64,000 nt of DNA from Chimonanthus salicifolius (lineage: Eukaryota > Streptophyta > Magnoliopsida > Laurales > Calycanthaceae): positions 49,396,552 to 49,460,551 of the forward strand of contig CM023540.1 of assembly GCA_013350335.1 (NCBI GenBank). Reading direction: 5' to 3'. Both the position numbers and the translations under genes were made by a program. The notes under the pieces were generated by a model, which was not told the origin of the DNA, did no database searches, and worked only from the letters and a program-made list of their open reading frames with translations. Numbering within the stretch: the first letter of the stretch is position 1; each line of letters starts with the position of its first letter. Positions 1 through 12,126 of the stretch are shown here, one piece after another.

Positions 1-2411
1 CAGTTTGCTTTATTTCATTTTTCTTGTTTCAACACATAAGCAAGCAATACTAAACAATCATTAGAGGGGTTAGTCCATAGATACGCATCCAAGGACTAGA
101 CAAGATTATCATTCATTCTCCCCCATACACCAATGATTTCTTAGTCACCAACACTACCCAGAGCTTATCTGAGCTAACTCCAAGTCCATGCTTCTCCCTA
201 TTTCTCTTCTATTGTCTAAGGGATCCAAGTCTTTAGGCTTCATCCAATCTTTCCAGTTATTCTCCCATAATTGGCTTTGGTGTCTTTTAGCTTCTACTAA
301 TTTCTCCTCCATTTTGTCATAACTGTGATAAAGGATAGTAGGCGAATATTTACAGTACTCCCTTATGGACTGTTCCCCATAAGTTGTGCTTCCCTTATGG
401 TGATGCACACACGCCAATGACCTTTCGTAGGGATAGAAATCGTGATAAATCCAGGGGTTTGGTCAAGATATCTGCCAGTTGATTTTCCATACAGATATGT
501 ACAAACTCGATAGTTTTCTCCTCCACCAATTCTCTTATGAAATGATGCCTTATGTCTATATGCTTGGTCCTGGAATGTTGTACTGGATTTTTGGAAATAT
601 TTATTGCGCTAGTGTTGTCGCAATATAATGTCATGGATTCCTGCTTAAGTCTATAATCGACCAATATTTGTTTCATCCAGATCAGTTGGGTACAACAGCT
701 TGCGGTTGTAATGTACTCTGCTTCAGTTGTGGAGAGAGAGATTGATGATTATTTCTGACTATGCCATGCCACTAAACAATTTCCGACGTAGAAGCAACCT
801 CCACTGGTAGATTTTCTGTCATCAATATTTCCAGCCCAGTCTGCATCTGTGTATCCGGCTATCAAGAAAGAAGTATCATATGGAAACCAAATTCCATGCA
901 AAGTAGTATCAGCTATATATTTAATAATCCGTTTAACAACTTTGAGGTGTGATTCTTTAGGTTTGGATTGAAATCTGGCACAAGCTTCTACACTAAATGA
1001 GATGTCTGGTCGACTTGCTGTGAGATACAAGAGACTTCTTATCATGCTTCTATACAAGCTGGGGTCCACATCTGTCCCGTTCTCATCTTTGAATAATTTA
1101 ATGATTGTACTCATAGGGGTGGTCACATGTTTACATCCTTCTAAACCAAATTTCTTTACAAGTTCTTTTGCATATTTGGATTGGGAGATAAAAAGTCCAT
1201 CATAACTTTGCTTGATTTGAAGACCAAGGAAATAATTTAATTCTCCCACCATACTCATTTCAAATTTAGATTTCATGAGATTGGAGAAATTTAGTGCAAC
1301 CTTTTGACATGTAGACCCAAACACTATGCCATTCACATAGATTTGGGCTATAAAGATAGACTAGACTCCTTAGTCTTTTGGACAAACATAGTCTTATCAA
1401 CACTCCCTTTTTGAAACTTGTGACAAAGTAGGAATTGGGTTAATCTTTCATACCAGGCTCTTGGCGCTTGTTTAAGGCCATATAGAGCTTTTTTGAGTTT
1501 GAACACATGATCAATGAATCCTTTGGGTTGTTCTATGGACACTTGCTCATTTAAAAAGCCACTCAAGAAGGCACTTTCCACATCCATTTGGTAGAGTTTG
1601 AACTTGAGGTGGCATGCATGGAGAGCATAATTCTAATGGATTCTAATATAGCTACAGGGACAAATGTTTCATCAAAATCTAAACCTTCAATTTGAGTATA
1701 TCCTTGAGCTACTAGTCTTGCTTTATTTCTCACAATGGTTCCATGTTCATCCAGCTTGTTTTTGAAAATCCATTTTGTTCCAATTATGTGTGTTTCCTTG
1801 GATCTTGGAACCAAATCCCATACATCATTTCTAGTAAATTGTCCTAGTTCCTCTTGCATAGAATTAACCCAATCTTCATCAACTATGGCTTCTTCTATCC
1901 TTTTGGGTTCTAGTTGTGAAATAAAACATGCATAATTAACCAGGTTCTCAAGCTGTCTTCTAGTTCTTACTCCAGCAGTGGGTTCTCCTATGATTTGTTT
2001 GAGAGAGTGTTCCTTTATATTTTTTAGAGGTTTTGTTTCAGGTGGGGGATCTTGTGGCTCATCTTTCGTCTCTAGATTTTCTTCTTCTTCAGCTAACCTA
2101 ATGATTTTCTCTTCTTTTAATTCTTTATCTGGTGTACTTACTTCGTCATCTACTACAACATTTACTAATTCTTGGATAGCACCAGTTCTAATATTCTTTA
2201 CCCCATAAGCATGATTATTCGTGGAATACCCTAGAAAGATGCCATCATCGCTTTTGGATTCAAATTTTCCAAAATGCTCTCTATCTCACAGTGTGTGACA
2301 CTTGCTTCCAAAGACTTTAAAGTACTTAGATTTGGGTTTCCTACTAGTCCAAAGTTTATGGGCAATTTTGTTTAGCCCGACTCTTAAATATACTCGATTG
2401 ATAATATAGCT
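1..2411 (-). mobile_element. Sirevirus-type Ty1/copia element A, 3' internal part
   Basis: This is the 3' half of the internal region of a copia element read on the minus strand. It aligns base by base, with few differences, to 6852-9225 of element B. The RNase H box with ..KSTSGGCFYVGN.. is typical of the Sirevirus (Maximus/SIRE) lineage. The element's 3' LTR would lie beyond the left edge. At 2411 the similarity to B stops abruptly within the pol region, and a fragment of an unrelated LTR follows. Integrase, protease, gag and the primer binding site of this copy are missing. Confidence 0.88.
395..2390 (-). pseudogene. Copia pol remnant (end of integrase, RT, RNase H), element A
   Basis: Reading on the minus strand from 2390 down, the frames give the integrase-RT linker, then RT with ..[10 protein letters not shown].. 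and ..GLKQAPRAWY.., then the RNase H part with ..GYTDADWAGNIDDRKST.., ..YCDNTSAINI.. and the terminal ..ADILTKPL... The coding is broken into several frames (395-676, 749-1336, 1348-1587, 1563-1859). The RT active-site box, normally YVDD, reads YVNG here (around 1340), so both catalytic aspartates are lost. It cannot encode a working polymerase. Confidence 0.9.
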
Positions 2412-5085
2412 TCTACTAGTACATCCAATCCAACGGTTCAAGATGGCGGTTGACCACAGCCTACTAACACGTCCAACTCAACGGTTCGCAAACGGTGTTC
2501 GGCTAATCTTAGCAATTATAGCCCAATATCCTATATCAGATTTTACAAAGTTATTATCTTCCATAGATTTAACTTATAACGATAATTCTCACATGCAAAT
2601 GTAAAATGCTTGATAATGCATGATTTCCAACGCTCTCCTTACATAAGGACTTATTTTGAGAGAACCACCAAATTCCAATCTTATCTTTCGATGCATCCAA
2701 CACCAATATACAATGATCAATAAGGAATCAATATTCACATAAATATATAAAACTGGATTTGATAACATGAATTCCTTCACTCAGTTTTTACCCGATAATT
2801 TCCAGATACTCCATGGGTCCATACTGCGTTAGAGGCTACAAGTCCTCGACTCCAGGACATCATTTTTAACGGCTACGTTCTAAACAGTTAGAACATTTAC
2901 ATCCCTTCATGTAAGCAATGTCAGGTCTCGTATTCTAAACATATATAGCCTTTTCTATCTTTAAAATAACCATAGGTCCCATTTCAGTCTCTTGTTAGTG
3001 GGTTTAATATATAACACAATACAAGTGTTGGTTTGAGTCTCCTCACCTTATCCGTAGAGTTATCACACAATCTGTAAGATAAAATAATAATATAAATTTC
3101 TAGTCGATAGAGTATTTATGAACTATTCCCTGTTCCCTGTGTATTTACTAGAAAACATGATAAATGTAGTGAGTCTCCTAACTCTTTGTACTCCTTTAAG
3201 TTATGTTAGAGGTTAGCTGTCAACCATACAAAACACTGGAATAAAATAAAAATGTAAAGTACTCAGTGCCCGATCTCGTATTTCTTCATGGCCATAGAAG
3301 ATTATTGAGACGAGGCCGAGAGGGTACAATGCAATATTTAAATAAAATACCCAGTGCCCAAATCCGTTTACCACCTGGCGACCTAGGCTGTCTCAGATGA
3401 CCACTGAACGATGTTTCCGCTGCGCTACAGGTGGAGATTTTCGGCCTAGAGTATACAATGCAAGTAATATAAAAATTACTCAGTGCTCCATTTCAAGACC
3501 ATTAGGTGACTAATCGCCTCCTCAGATGGTATCACCGAGCGACTAAGCGCCACTACTGATGATCCATCGGTTGACTAAGTGCCACCCCAAATGGTATCAC
3601 CGAGCGACTAAGTGCCACTATTGATGATCTACCAGATGACTAAACGCCACTTCAAATGTTATCACTGAGCGACTAGCATCACTAATGATGATAATTTGGC
3701 CTAGATGTTATGATACTGAAATTTAAACACACAATGCATAAAAAGAAACATACAACTGTTAGATGGGGTTAATCTTTTCCCCTGTTTTAATTAAAGGCTG
3801 AAAAGAAGTTTTCAAACGTAAAAATAAAATGATTTTAAGAGCATAATTTAAAATTTAGGAGAGAAACCTACCCTCCATCCATTTAAAAAATTCAATTTTA
3901 AAACCCAACATTAGCCTAAATAAAATTTAACTTGCTACGGAGTTAATAAAATTAAAAATAGAATCGTTTCAGTACCTCACACATGAAAATCCGTTGAGAT
4001 TTGACTAAGTTTGAAAGCCCGAGAGAGACGTGGGAAAACCCAAAAGCTTGTTGTCGCTTCCTGCTTCTGCTGCTTGCGAACGATAAAGAGAAGGGAAGAA
4101 AAATAAGATAGCAAAAGAGGAGAAAATGAGAGAGAGACGCTGGAAGTTGTTTTTTTTTTTTTTTTTTTTCTGCTGCTGCTTGCTGACGTACAAAAGGAAG
4201 AAGAAAAAGAACAGAAGAAAATAAAGGAAAGGGAAATAAGACAGGAGGGAGAGAGAGAGCCCATTGTCGTTTTTTGTTTGTTGTCTTTTTTTTTTCCTTC
4301 CACTCGCACCCCGTCCTCTTTTTTAGTCGCAGGGGACAATGGCTTTGCAACCATGTTGAATGGCTACGGCAGTAGCCTTAGAGTAGGTTTGATATTATCC
4401 TAATATTTTCATTTTATTTTATTAATATATCTTTAAACTAATTCGCTTCACGTCCTTATTCGTTCTAAATATTTGAGACTCCCACTAAGTTAATTTAAAT
4501 GGTCCACTGGGTCAAGTATAAACTAATGAACATTGTATTAAATTTTGGAGAGAAAACTCAGTCGAAAACTTAGTGTTTTAATCGAAAAACACCGATTTGT
4601 CAAATTTTTTTAATTTTAAAGAATCTCTATGAGAAAATCTAATTTTGTAATTAAATAGATTAAATTAGTCTGATAGAAATCTTTAAAGTTTAAAAGTGTT
4701 TCGGAGTAAAAAAATACTCCATATATGCAAAAGAGTATTCAACGGATGACGCTTCTTGATGTAAAATAACTATTAAAAATTCAATATTTTGGAATTCTTA
4801 AGATAAAAAATCCTCAGTTATATTACAGATTGAGTACTGAGTCTCTCCATATATTTTTAGGATTTTGTCTCTCTTATCAAAGTGGGGTTTTGTCACCTAC
4901 GAAATTTTAGGTAGTACAAATAGTTAGAATTAGGTTGAGATTGGCATTTCGTTAAGTTCGGAATTTAAAAATAATGCATAATCTAAAATTTGGAGTTAAA
5001 ACTAGGTCAAATGACTAAGTTTCCAGAGCAACGAAGTTTTAAGCCTAAAATAATATTATTATATTCATAACTTACTATTCTACCT
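2412..5085. repeat. 2.67-kb duplicate of a Tekay-like LTR fragment
   Basis: This segment matches 15304-17973 over its whole length in the same orientation, with only scattered substitutions and 1-2 base indels. Both ends lie inside that family's LTR: it lacks about 800 bases on the left and 176 on the right compared with the complete solo LTR at 14500-18149. It has no TG..CA ends and no target duplication. The right junction has a 2-base overlap (ct) with the Sirevirus LTR and the left junction shows essentially none. It fits copied-in filler DNA or ectopic recombination better than transposition. No gene is present: the reading frames at 3950-4350 come from T-rich low-complexity sequence. 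Confidence 0.9.
3480..3700. repeat. Internal tandem repeats of the LTR (about 70-75 bp period)
   Basis: Three to four imperfect units carry the phrases 'atcaccgagcgactaa' and 'actgatgatc'. The same block occurs at 16385-16590 in the complete solo LTR, so it is a family feature rather than a local expansion. Confidence 0.7.
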
Positions 5086-6697
5086 AACAATCGTTGGTCT
5101 TTTTAAAATTTACTTGATTGGTTAATTAAGTGCAGCGAATACAACAATCAAGTATGGATGTGGTAGTAAATGTGATTAAACAATCAATAAGAGAAATTAG
5201 CTCCAACACCACAATCACAATGACACAAGACTTATAGTGGTTCGGTTAGCCAAACTACATCCACTATTAGGACTCACTCAACTTTGAGCTTTCCTCAAAT
5301 TCATTAAGTGGGGAATTACACCCTCACAATTAGAGTAGGAATTCCACCTCACTCAATCGGCTGGGAATTCCACCCACCATTGTGCCAGAGACGACTCTCT
5401 AGAGTTTTTTATAGTGGTTCTAGAGCCAATCCTCCTTAATACACTTTCGGGACAAAGGTTTTAAAATAAAATTAAAACCAAGAAACACTTCCCTTTAAAG
5501 CTCTTCCTCTATGATGTTGCTTCTTGAAGATCCACTCAATGTGTGCCGACGTTCCGCCTCGTATTTGTCGCAAAGCAATCACAATCTTAGGGTGACAAGG
5601 AAACTGATTTTGCCAAGACTTTCCTAGTTTATGTCTTTTCTTTCCTCATCTCTTTCTCTCTCTCAAATTCCATCAATAGATTGCTTGTTTATGATTCTCA
5701 AGTGTAGGTACAAGAGAGTGATCGTTTCTTAGAATGTGTGACTTTCCTCATTTCAAGGAAAATAATAAAACGATCACACAATACTAATGTTTATAGAGAG
5801 TCTTTACAGCTTTTCAAACTGTCTAGTACCTATAGGTCGGTGGCACCGATTGGTCGGTGTTCATATTTATTACTGTTCAACAACCCGACTGTTGCACATT
5901 AAATGTACTCTCACCAGCTTTATTACTTCCTGGTCGATAGGTCGGTGTCGCCGATGGGTCGATAGTTATGGTACCGAGAGGTCGGGTTGGTCTGGGGCAA
6001 CACCATGCTGACAGAATTTCAAGTACAGAAAATAATCTTACCCAGATCGACCTTTCGCCCTTTATCGAGGGGTCAGTCCTGGTATTCTCAACCGATCTTG
6101 AACTACCGATATGTCTGTTTCCTCGAGAGTCCATCTAAGTTCTAAGTTCCAAAACTTATAAGTAATCATCGAAGAGTCGTTGACTACGAGGGGTCGTTTC
6201 AACCTTTCACCAAGGGGTCGTTTCAACCTTTCACCGAGGGGTCGGTTCATACGAGACTCTCGAACATAGGTACACCCAGAATGACAATTCTATGATCCAT
6301 AACCTTTGTCAATCTGATCGACCAATCCTTGACCACGATGGGTCGATCCTGTCTCCACCGAGGGGTCAGTGAGACCGACTAGTCGAGCTGATTGTGAAAC
6401 CAAATATATATTTCCAAGTTGGGTTCCAATTCACTGTCAAGTTTTCTCTCTAGGCTTTTAATGATTTTACCATTTGTTCAACTAAGCCTAGGAATGATTA
6501 TCTCTAAGGTGTGGGTACCACCTAAAAGTCATCTATGGCCGTTTACCTGTTTTGTGATTGCCATAACGATGAGCTTCAATCCGGTTGAGCATGATCTTCA
6601 ATTTTGATCATCTTGAGTGTTCAATCTTCTAACAAGTTCTTCTTCTCAAGTCATGAAATTAACAAACTTAGGGACTCGACAAGCCGTGGCACTAATA
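5086..6697 (-). repeat. 3' LTR of Sirevirus B (outer end truncated), shared with A
   Basis: Aligns with 11417-13017 throughout. Its inner end reads ggcactaata against the ggcactaaca expected from the family end TGTTAGTGCC. The outer 79 bases, including the G-run and the terminal TG, are absent. The body carries many cgaccnnncggtg-type inverted motifs. A TATA-like ctataaaca on the minus strand lies near 5790. The purine stretch aaatggcgagat (minus strand, about 6698-6709) next to the inner end is the likely polypurine tract. Confidence 0.85.
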
Positions 6698-7010
6698 ATC
6701 TCGCCATTTGTCAAATTCATGACAAAACCTAAATGCTAACTCAGTTACAATCCCCACTCTTATTAAAACACATTTGAATACAAAAAATATTACATTAATT
6801 TACATGTACATATCCAAATGGACAACAAGACTATGATCTTCATATTCTTGTTCAGCTTGCTTTATTGCATTTTTCTTGTTTCAACACATAAGCAAGCAAT
6901 ACTAGACAATCATTAGAGGGGTTAGTCCAAAACATAGAAACGCATCCAAGGACTAGACAAGATTATCATTCATTCTCCCCCATACACCAATGATTTCTTA
7001 GTCACCAACA

Positions 7011-7173
7011 CTACCCAGAGCTTATCTGAGCTAACTCCAAGTCCATGATTCTCCCTATTTCTCTTCTATTGTCTAAGGGATCCAGGCCTTTAGGCTTCAT
7101 CCAATCTTTCCAGTTATTCCCCCATAATTGGCTTTGGTATCTTTTAGCTTCTACTAATTTCTCCTCCATTTTG
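7011..7173 (-). other. 3' untranslated stretch after RNase H of Sirevirus B
   Basis: The stretch from about 6700 to 7173 follows the RNase H frame. A short open frame (7011-7217) has no recognisable domain and also exists in element A (154-417), where an extra segment of about 57 bases is present. It is probably non-coding 3' leader. I see no envelope-like gene. Confidence 0.45.
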
Positions 7174-9110
7174 TCATAACTGTGACAAAGGATAGTAGGT
7201 GGATGACCACACACCAATGACCTTTCGTAGGGATAGAAATCGTGATGAATCCAGGGGTTTGGTCAAGATATCTGCGAGTTGATTTTCCATACTGATATGA
7301 AAAAACTCGATAGTTTTCTCCTCCACAAATTCTTTTATGAAATGATGCCTTATGTCTAGATGCTTGGTCCTGGAATGTTGTACTAGATTCTTGGAAATAT
7401 TTATTGCGCTAGTGTTGTCGCAGTATAATGTCATGGATTCTTGCTTAAGTCTATAATCGACCAATATTTGTTTCATCCAGATCAGTTGGGTACAACAAAT
7501 TGCGACTGTAATGTACTCTGCTTCGGTTGTGGAGAGAGAGATTTAGGATTGTTTCCGGCTATGCCATGCCACTAAACAATTTCCGACGTAGAAACAGCCT
7601 CCACTGGTAGATTTTCTGTCATCAATATTTCCAGCCCAATCTGCATCTGTGTATCCAGCTATCAAGAAGAAAGTATCATATGGAAACCAAATTCCATGCA
7701 AAGTAGTACCAACTATATATTTAATAATCCATTTAACAACTTTGAGGTGTGACTCTTTAGGTTTGGATTGAAATCTGGCACAAGCTTCTACACTAAATAA
7801 GATGTCTAGTCGACTTGCTGTGAGATACAAGAGACTTCCTATCATGCTTCTATATAGGCTGGGTTCCACATCGTCCCATTCTCATCTTTGAATAATTTAA
7901 TGATTGTGTTCATAGGGGTGGTCACATGTTGACATCCTTCTAGACCAAATTTCTTTACAAGTTCTTTTGTATATTTGGATTGGGAGATAAAAAGTCCATC
8001 ATGACTTTGCTTGATTTGAAGACCAAGGAAATAATTTAATTCTCCCACCATACTCATTTCAAATTCAGATTTATGAGTTTGGAGAAATTTAGTGCAACCT
8101 TTTCACATGTACACCCAAACACTATGCCATCCACATAGATTTGGGCTATAAGGATAGACTCCTTAGTCTTTTGGACAAACAGAGTCTTGTCAACACTCCC
8201 TTTTTAAAAATTGTGATCAAGCATGAATTGGGTTAATCTTTCATACCGGGCTCTTGGCGCTTGTTTAAGGCCATATAGAGTTTTTTTGAGTTTGAACACA
8301 TGGTTTGGAAATGTTGGATCAATGAATCCTTTGGGTTGTTCTACGAACATTTGCTCATTTAAAAAGCCACTCTAGAAGGCACTTTTCACATCCATTTGGT
8401 AGAGTTTGAACTTGAGGTGGCATGCAATGGAGAGCATAATTCTAATAGATTCTAATATAGCTACGGGGGATAATGTTTCATCAAAATCTAAACCTTCAAT
8501 TTGAGTATATCCTTGAGTTATCAGTCTTGCTTTATTTCTCACAATGGTTCCATGTTCATCCAGCTTGTTTTTGAAAATCCATTTTGTTCCAATTATGTGT
8601 GTTTCCTTGGATCTTAGAACAAAATCCCATACATCATTTCAAGTAAATTGTCCTAGTTCCTCTTGCATAGAATTAACCCAATCTTCATCAACTATGGCTT
8701 CTTCTATCCTTTTGGGTTCTAGTTGTAAAGTAAAACATGCATAATTAACGAGGTTCTCAAGTTATCTTCTAGCTCTTACTCCAGCAGTGGATTCTCCTAT
8801 GATTTGTTTGAGAGGGTGTTCCTTTATATTTTTTAGAGGTTTTGGTTCAAGTAGGGGATCTTGTGGCTCATCTTTCGTCTCTAGATTTTCTTCTTCTTCA
8901 GCTAACCTGATGATTTTCTCTTCTTTTAATTCTTTATCTGGTGTACTTACTTGGTCATTTACTGCAACATTTACTGATTCTTGGATAGCACCAGTTCTAA
9001 GATTCTTTACCCTATAAGCATGATTATTCGTGGAATACCCTAGGAAGATGCCATCATCGCTTTTGGATTCAAATTTTCCAAAATCCTCTCTATCCCTCAA
9101 TATGTGACAC
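7174..9110 (-). pseudogene. Copia integrase end, RT and RNase H remnant, element B
   Basis: On the minus strand, 8762-9100 encodes the integrase C-terminal side (..[17 protein letters not shown]..) followed by an acidic linker. RT follows in broken frames (8700-8060, 8057-7842), and RNase H at 7869-7174 has ..GYTDADWAGNIDD.., ..YCDNTSAIN.. and ..ADILTKPLD... The RT active-site box reads YVDG instead of YVDD (about 8135-8150). The same second-aspartate change is found in element A, so the two copies descend from one already defective sequence. Confidence 0.9.
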
Positions 9111-9453
9111 TTGCTTCCAAAGACTTTAAAGTACTTAGAGTTGGATTTGGACTGGTCCTACCAGTCCAAAGTTTATGGCAATTTTGTTTGGCCCGACTCT
9201 TAAATATACTCGATTGATGATATAGCATGCAGTGTTAACTGCTTCAACCCACATTTTTTTGGAACATTCTTACTCTCTAGTAGGTGTTGGCCATTTCTTG
9301 AAGGACCCTATTTTTTCTCTCAGCAACTCCATTTTGTTGAGGAGTTTTGGGGGCAGAGTATTCATGATGGATGCCTCGTTTTTCACAGAATTTATTAAAT
9401 GATTGATTTTCAAATTCCCTCCCATGGTCAGTCCTTATTCTGTGAATATTTGA
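9111..9453 (-). pseudogene. Integrase core remnant without open frame, element B
   Basis: Lies between the open protease/integrase frame and the integrase C-terminus. Fragments such as ..FCEKRGIHHEYS.. and ..TPQQNGVAERK-like text can be read on the minus strand across frameshifts, as expected for the second half of a copia integrase core. Confidence 0.7.
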
Positions 9454-10194
9454 CTATTTTGTATTCATAATTCGTTTTGCAATGATTTTGAATTCATGAA
9501 ATGCATCAGACTTTTCCCTCAAGAAAACCACCCAAGTATATCTAGTATAATCATCAACTATTACCAGGAAATATCTCTTTCCTCCAGCACTTTCGTGTTT
9601 AGTGGGTCCAACTAAGTCCATGTGAAACAGTTCTATGGGTTTAGAAGTTGCAATTAAATTAGTATGTTTATGAGCTGCCCTGATTTGTTTTCCCTTTTGA
9701 CAGTCACCATAGATGGTTCTTTCAGATTGACTAATTTTAGGTAATCTTTTTATATGTTCACTTAGTTTGGACAAGTCCTTGAAGTTCACATGACCAATCC
9801 TTTGATGCCACAGTTTAACTTCATTGATTTTGGACATGAGGCACTCATGTGTGATAGGAGTTGATGAACAGTCCAAAATGTAGCAGTCATCAGAAGTAAG
9901 GATACCACTTAAGCCAACTTCGCCTTCTTTTGAATAACCATGGCAGTCTTTCTTACTAAAGATGACTTTACTATCATTAGCACACAGTTGAGATATCCTC
10001 AGTAAATTGTGCTTAAGTCGATCAACAAGATATACGTCTTTGATAACCCCAGAGGATGGCAGATTCAGTGACCACTTACGAATTATGGTTGCCATGTTTC
10101 CATCACAAAAAACAACATATCCTTCTTTAAAATTAACCAGATCAGACATATAAGAACTGTTTCTAGTCATATGTCGAGAGCATCCACTATCCAA
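9454..10194 (-). CDS. Protease to integrase N-terminal half of Sirevirus B (fragment)
   Basis: A 246-codon open stretch. It begins at the aspartic protease box ..DSGCSRHMT.. (residues 2-10), whose usual preceding tryptophan lies outside this frame. Residues about 105-175 form the GAG-preintegrase zinc-binding region (..LWHQRIGHVN.., then a degenerate YGDCQKGKQ where CxxC is usual). Residues about 185-245 are the start of the integrase core (..ELFHMDLVGP.., ..FLVIVDDYTRYTWVVF..). The frame is closed by a stop after ..IAKRIMNTK, and the rest of the integrase is in broken frames downstream. The true polyprotein would start earlier, so the internal Met is not a real start. Confidence 0.88.
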   Translation of the reverse strand: MDSGCSRHMTRNSSYMSDLVNFKEGYVVFCDGNMATIIRKWSLNLPSSGVIKDVYLVDRLKHNLLRISQLCANDSKVIFSKKDCHGYSKEGEVGLSGILTSDDCYILDCSSTPITHECLMSKINEVKLWHQRIGHVNFKDLSKLSEHIKRLPKISQSERTIYGDCQKGKQIRAAHKHTNLIATSKPIELFHMDLVGPTKHESAGGKRYFLVIVDDYTRYTWVVFLREKSDAFHEFKIIAKRIMNTK

Positions 10195-10298
10195 GTACCA
10201 CTTGGATTGCCTTTCAACACTTAGGGCTGTATGAATGATGAAGCTTTATTAATTTGAGAGCAATCAGACGAAGGGCCAATGGTAGAGTTCATTTCCTT

Positions 10299-11014
10299 TT
10301 AATGTATGATCTGTCTAGACCTGAAATAAGGTTTCCCATCAAAGAATCTGATCCTTGGATTCCCCAATCTATCCAGGATGGTTTGTAGATTTTGATTCTT
10401 CTTCAGATAGCAGTTAGATTCAAGATGACCCCGTTTTCCACAATAAGTGCACTTTATGTTATAGAGTTTGGATGTCTGATTTTTAACAAATATGAGAGTT
10501 TGCCCTGGGGTAACTTCCTTGTCTTTACAATGCTCTTTCCCAGACTCATCCTTATAGTTCTTTTTAGAACTAAGGAACTTTCCCAATTTTCATTTCCATG
10601 ATCGACCTTGTCTTGAGATTGAGATAGCCTTTCTAAGTCGGACAATAATAAAGTAATCTTGTTTTCAAGACACCTTTTCATTTTTACCAAGTGATTGTGA
10701 TCTCTATTGCACAGATTCACTTGGGATTGAAGATCAATCTGACTCTTTCTCAACACTAATACCTCATAAATTGATTTTTCAAATTTTGTTGAGAGAGCTT
10801 TTTTTTTTTCAGTTCTTTCAATTTCAAGAAGTTTGGTCAGGTAGGTATTCTCACTTCTATGTTTGTGAGCTTTCTTGGCCAATTCTATACTCTCAAGATA
10901 CAGAGCACTGAATGATTCTTGGAGATCATCAAGTGTCTTCATTTTTAGATTCACTAAAATGTTATTGTTTATCACAAGGAAACGAAGCAACAAGGCCAAG
11001 AATTGTACCTTCAC
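10299..11014 (-). pseudogene. Gag remnant of Sirevirus B
   Basis: Two overlapping minus-strand frames (10454-11014 and 10299-10586) together cover the C-terminal half of gag. The first is a charged, helical, coiled-coil-like region (..LDDLQESFSALYLESIELAKKAHKHR..). The second has the CCHC zinc knuckle CTYCGKRGHLESNC, which binds element RNA in the family. The gag N-terminal domain should lie at 11015-11320 but is not open. A run of adenines on the coding strand near 10800 is one likely frameshift site. Confidence 0.85.
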
Positions 11015-11322
11015 TTTCTCTATCCAAGGTTGATGCAGACTCAGATTCTTCTGCGTTATTTCGTTTTATTTTGTTTGATTCTTCTTCCTTTTGATGATGA
11101 GTTATCCTTCCTATCACAGAGATCACAAGAGCAAGACCTACTACAGAATTGTATGCATAATATTGTGAATGTGCATCTTCTAGTTATCATTTTTTAATAA
11201 CTTCGATTCGATGTTTACCCCAGTTATTTTCTTCTCCAGACATCGACATACATGTATCCATGACAGTTGTTCTAGCCACTAGATCTCACTCGAATGATTA
11301 AATAAAAAAATATAGAGCACGA

Positions 11323-11335
11323 GGCTCTGATACCA
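11323..11335 (-). other. Primer binding site of Sirevirus B
   Basis: The minus strand reads tggtatcagagcc, complementary to the 3' end of initiator methionine tRNA, two bases inside the end of the 5' LTR. This fixes the element's orientation and the LTR boundary at 11338. Confidence 0.92.
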
Positions 11336-11379
11336 ATTGAAAATTTCCTTGGGAGGTAGAACACAATTGACCTTTAGGT

Positions 11380-11400
11380 GGGGGGGGGGGGGGGGGGGGG
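11380..11400. repeat. G homopolymer (21 G) in the Sirevirus LTR
   Basis: A run of 21 G followed by cgctgaatagg. Equivalent G-rich tracts followed by gtgaatagg-like text are at 48005-48050 and, as C's, at 60372-60383. Run length may be affected by sequencing error. Confidence 0.8.
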
Positions 11401-12118
11401 CGCTGAATAGGTCAATCTAACAATGTTGGTCCTTTTAAAATTTATTTGATTAATTAATTAAGTGTAGCGGATACAACAATTAAGTATGGATGTGATAACA
11501 AATGTGATTAAGCAATCAACATGAGAAATTAGCTCTAACATCACAATCACAAGGACACAAGATTTATAGTGGTTCAATTTGCCAACCTACATCCACTGTT
11601 AAGACTCACTCAACTTTGACCTATCCCCAAATTCACTAAGTGGGGAATTACACCTCACAATTAGAGTAGGAATTCCACATCACTCAATCGACTAGGAATT
11701 CCACCCACCACTGTGCTAGAGACGACGCTCTAGAGCTTTTTATAGTGGTTCTGGAGCCAACCCTCCTTAATCCACTTTCGGGACAAAGGTTTTAAAATAA
11801 AATTAAAACCAAGAAGCACTTGCCTTTGAAGCTCTTTCTCTAGGATGTGTGCTTCTTGAAGATCCACCCAATGTGTGCTGACGTTCGCCTTATAGCCGTA
11901 GTAAAACAATCACAATCTTAGGGTGACAAGAAAACTGGTTTTACCAAGGCTTTCCTAGTTTATGTATTTTCTTTCCTCCTCTATTTCTCTCTCTCAAATT
12001 CAATCAATAGATTGGTTGTTTATGATTCTCAGGTGTAGACAAAGACAAGTGATCGTTTCTTAGAGTGTGTGACTTTTCTCAGTTCAAGGAAGATAATAAA
12101 ATGACCACACAACACTCA

Positions 12119-12126
12119 TATTTATA
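12119..12126 (-). promoter_or_regulatory. TATA box of the Sirevirus B LTR
   Basis: The minus strand reads ctctataaatatgag. An equivalent box is at 59618-59625 in the solo LTR of the same family (plus strand) and, slightly changed, near 5790. Confidence 0.7.

Noticed and set aside
3952..4354. Three overlapping minus-strand frames of 60-130 codons, also present at 16852-17242
   Set aside because: They lie in T-rich, GA-rich low-complexity sequence of an LTR, exist in several phases at once and have no domain.
5084..5088. ctaac as a target duplication of Sirevirus B (also at 13012-13016)
   Set aside because: The same bases occur inside the 5' LTR at 11417-11421 and in the LTR terminal sequence itself, so this is shared LTR sequence and junction overlap, not a duplication.
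11323..11335. Possible tRNA gene fragment
   Set aside because: It is only the 13-base complement of the initiator tRNA 3' end used as primer site; no tRNA body is present.
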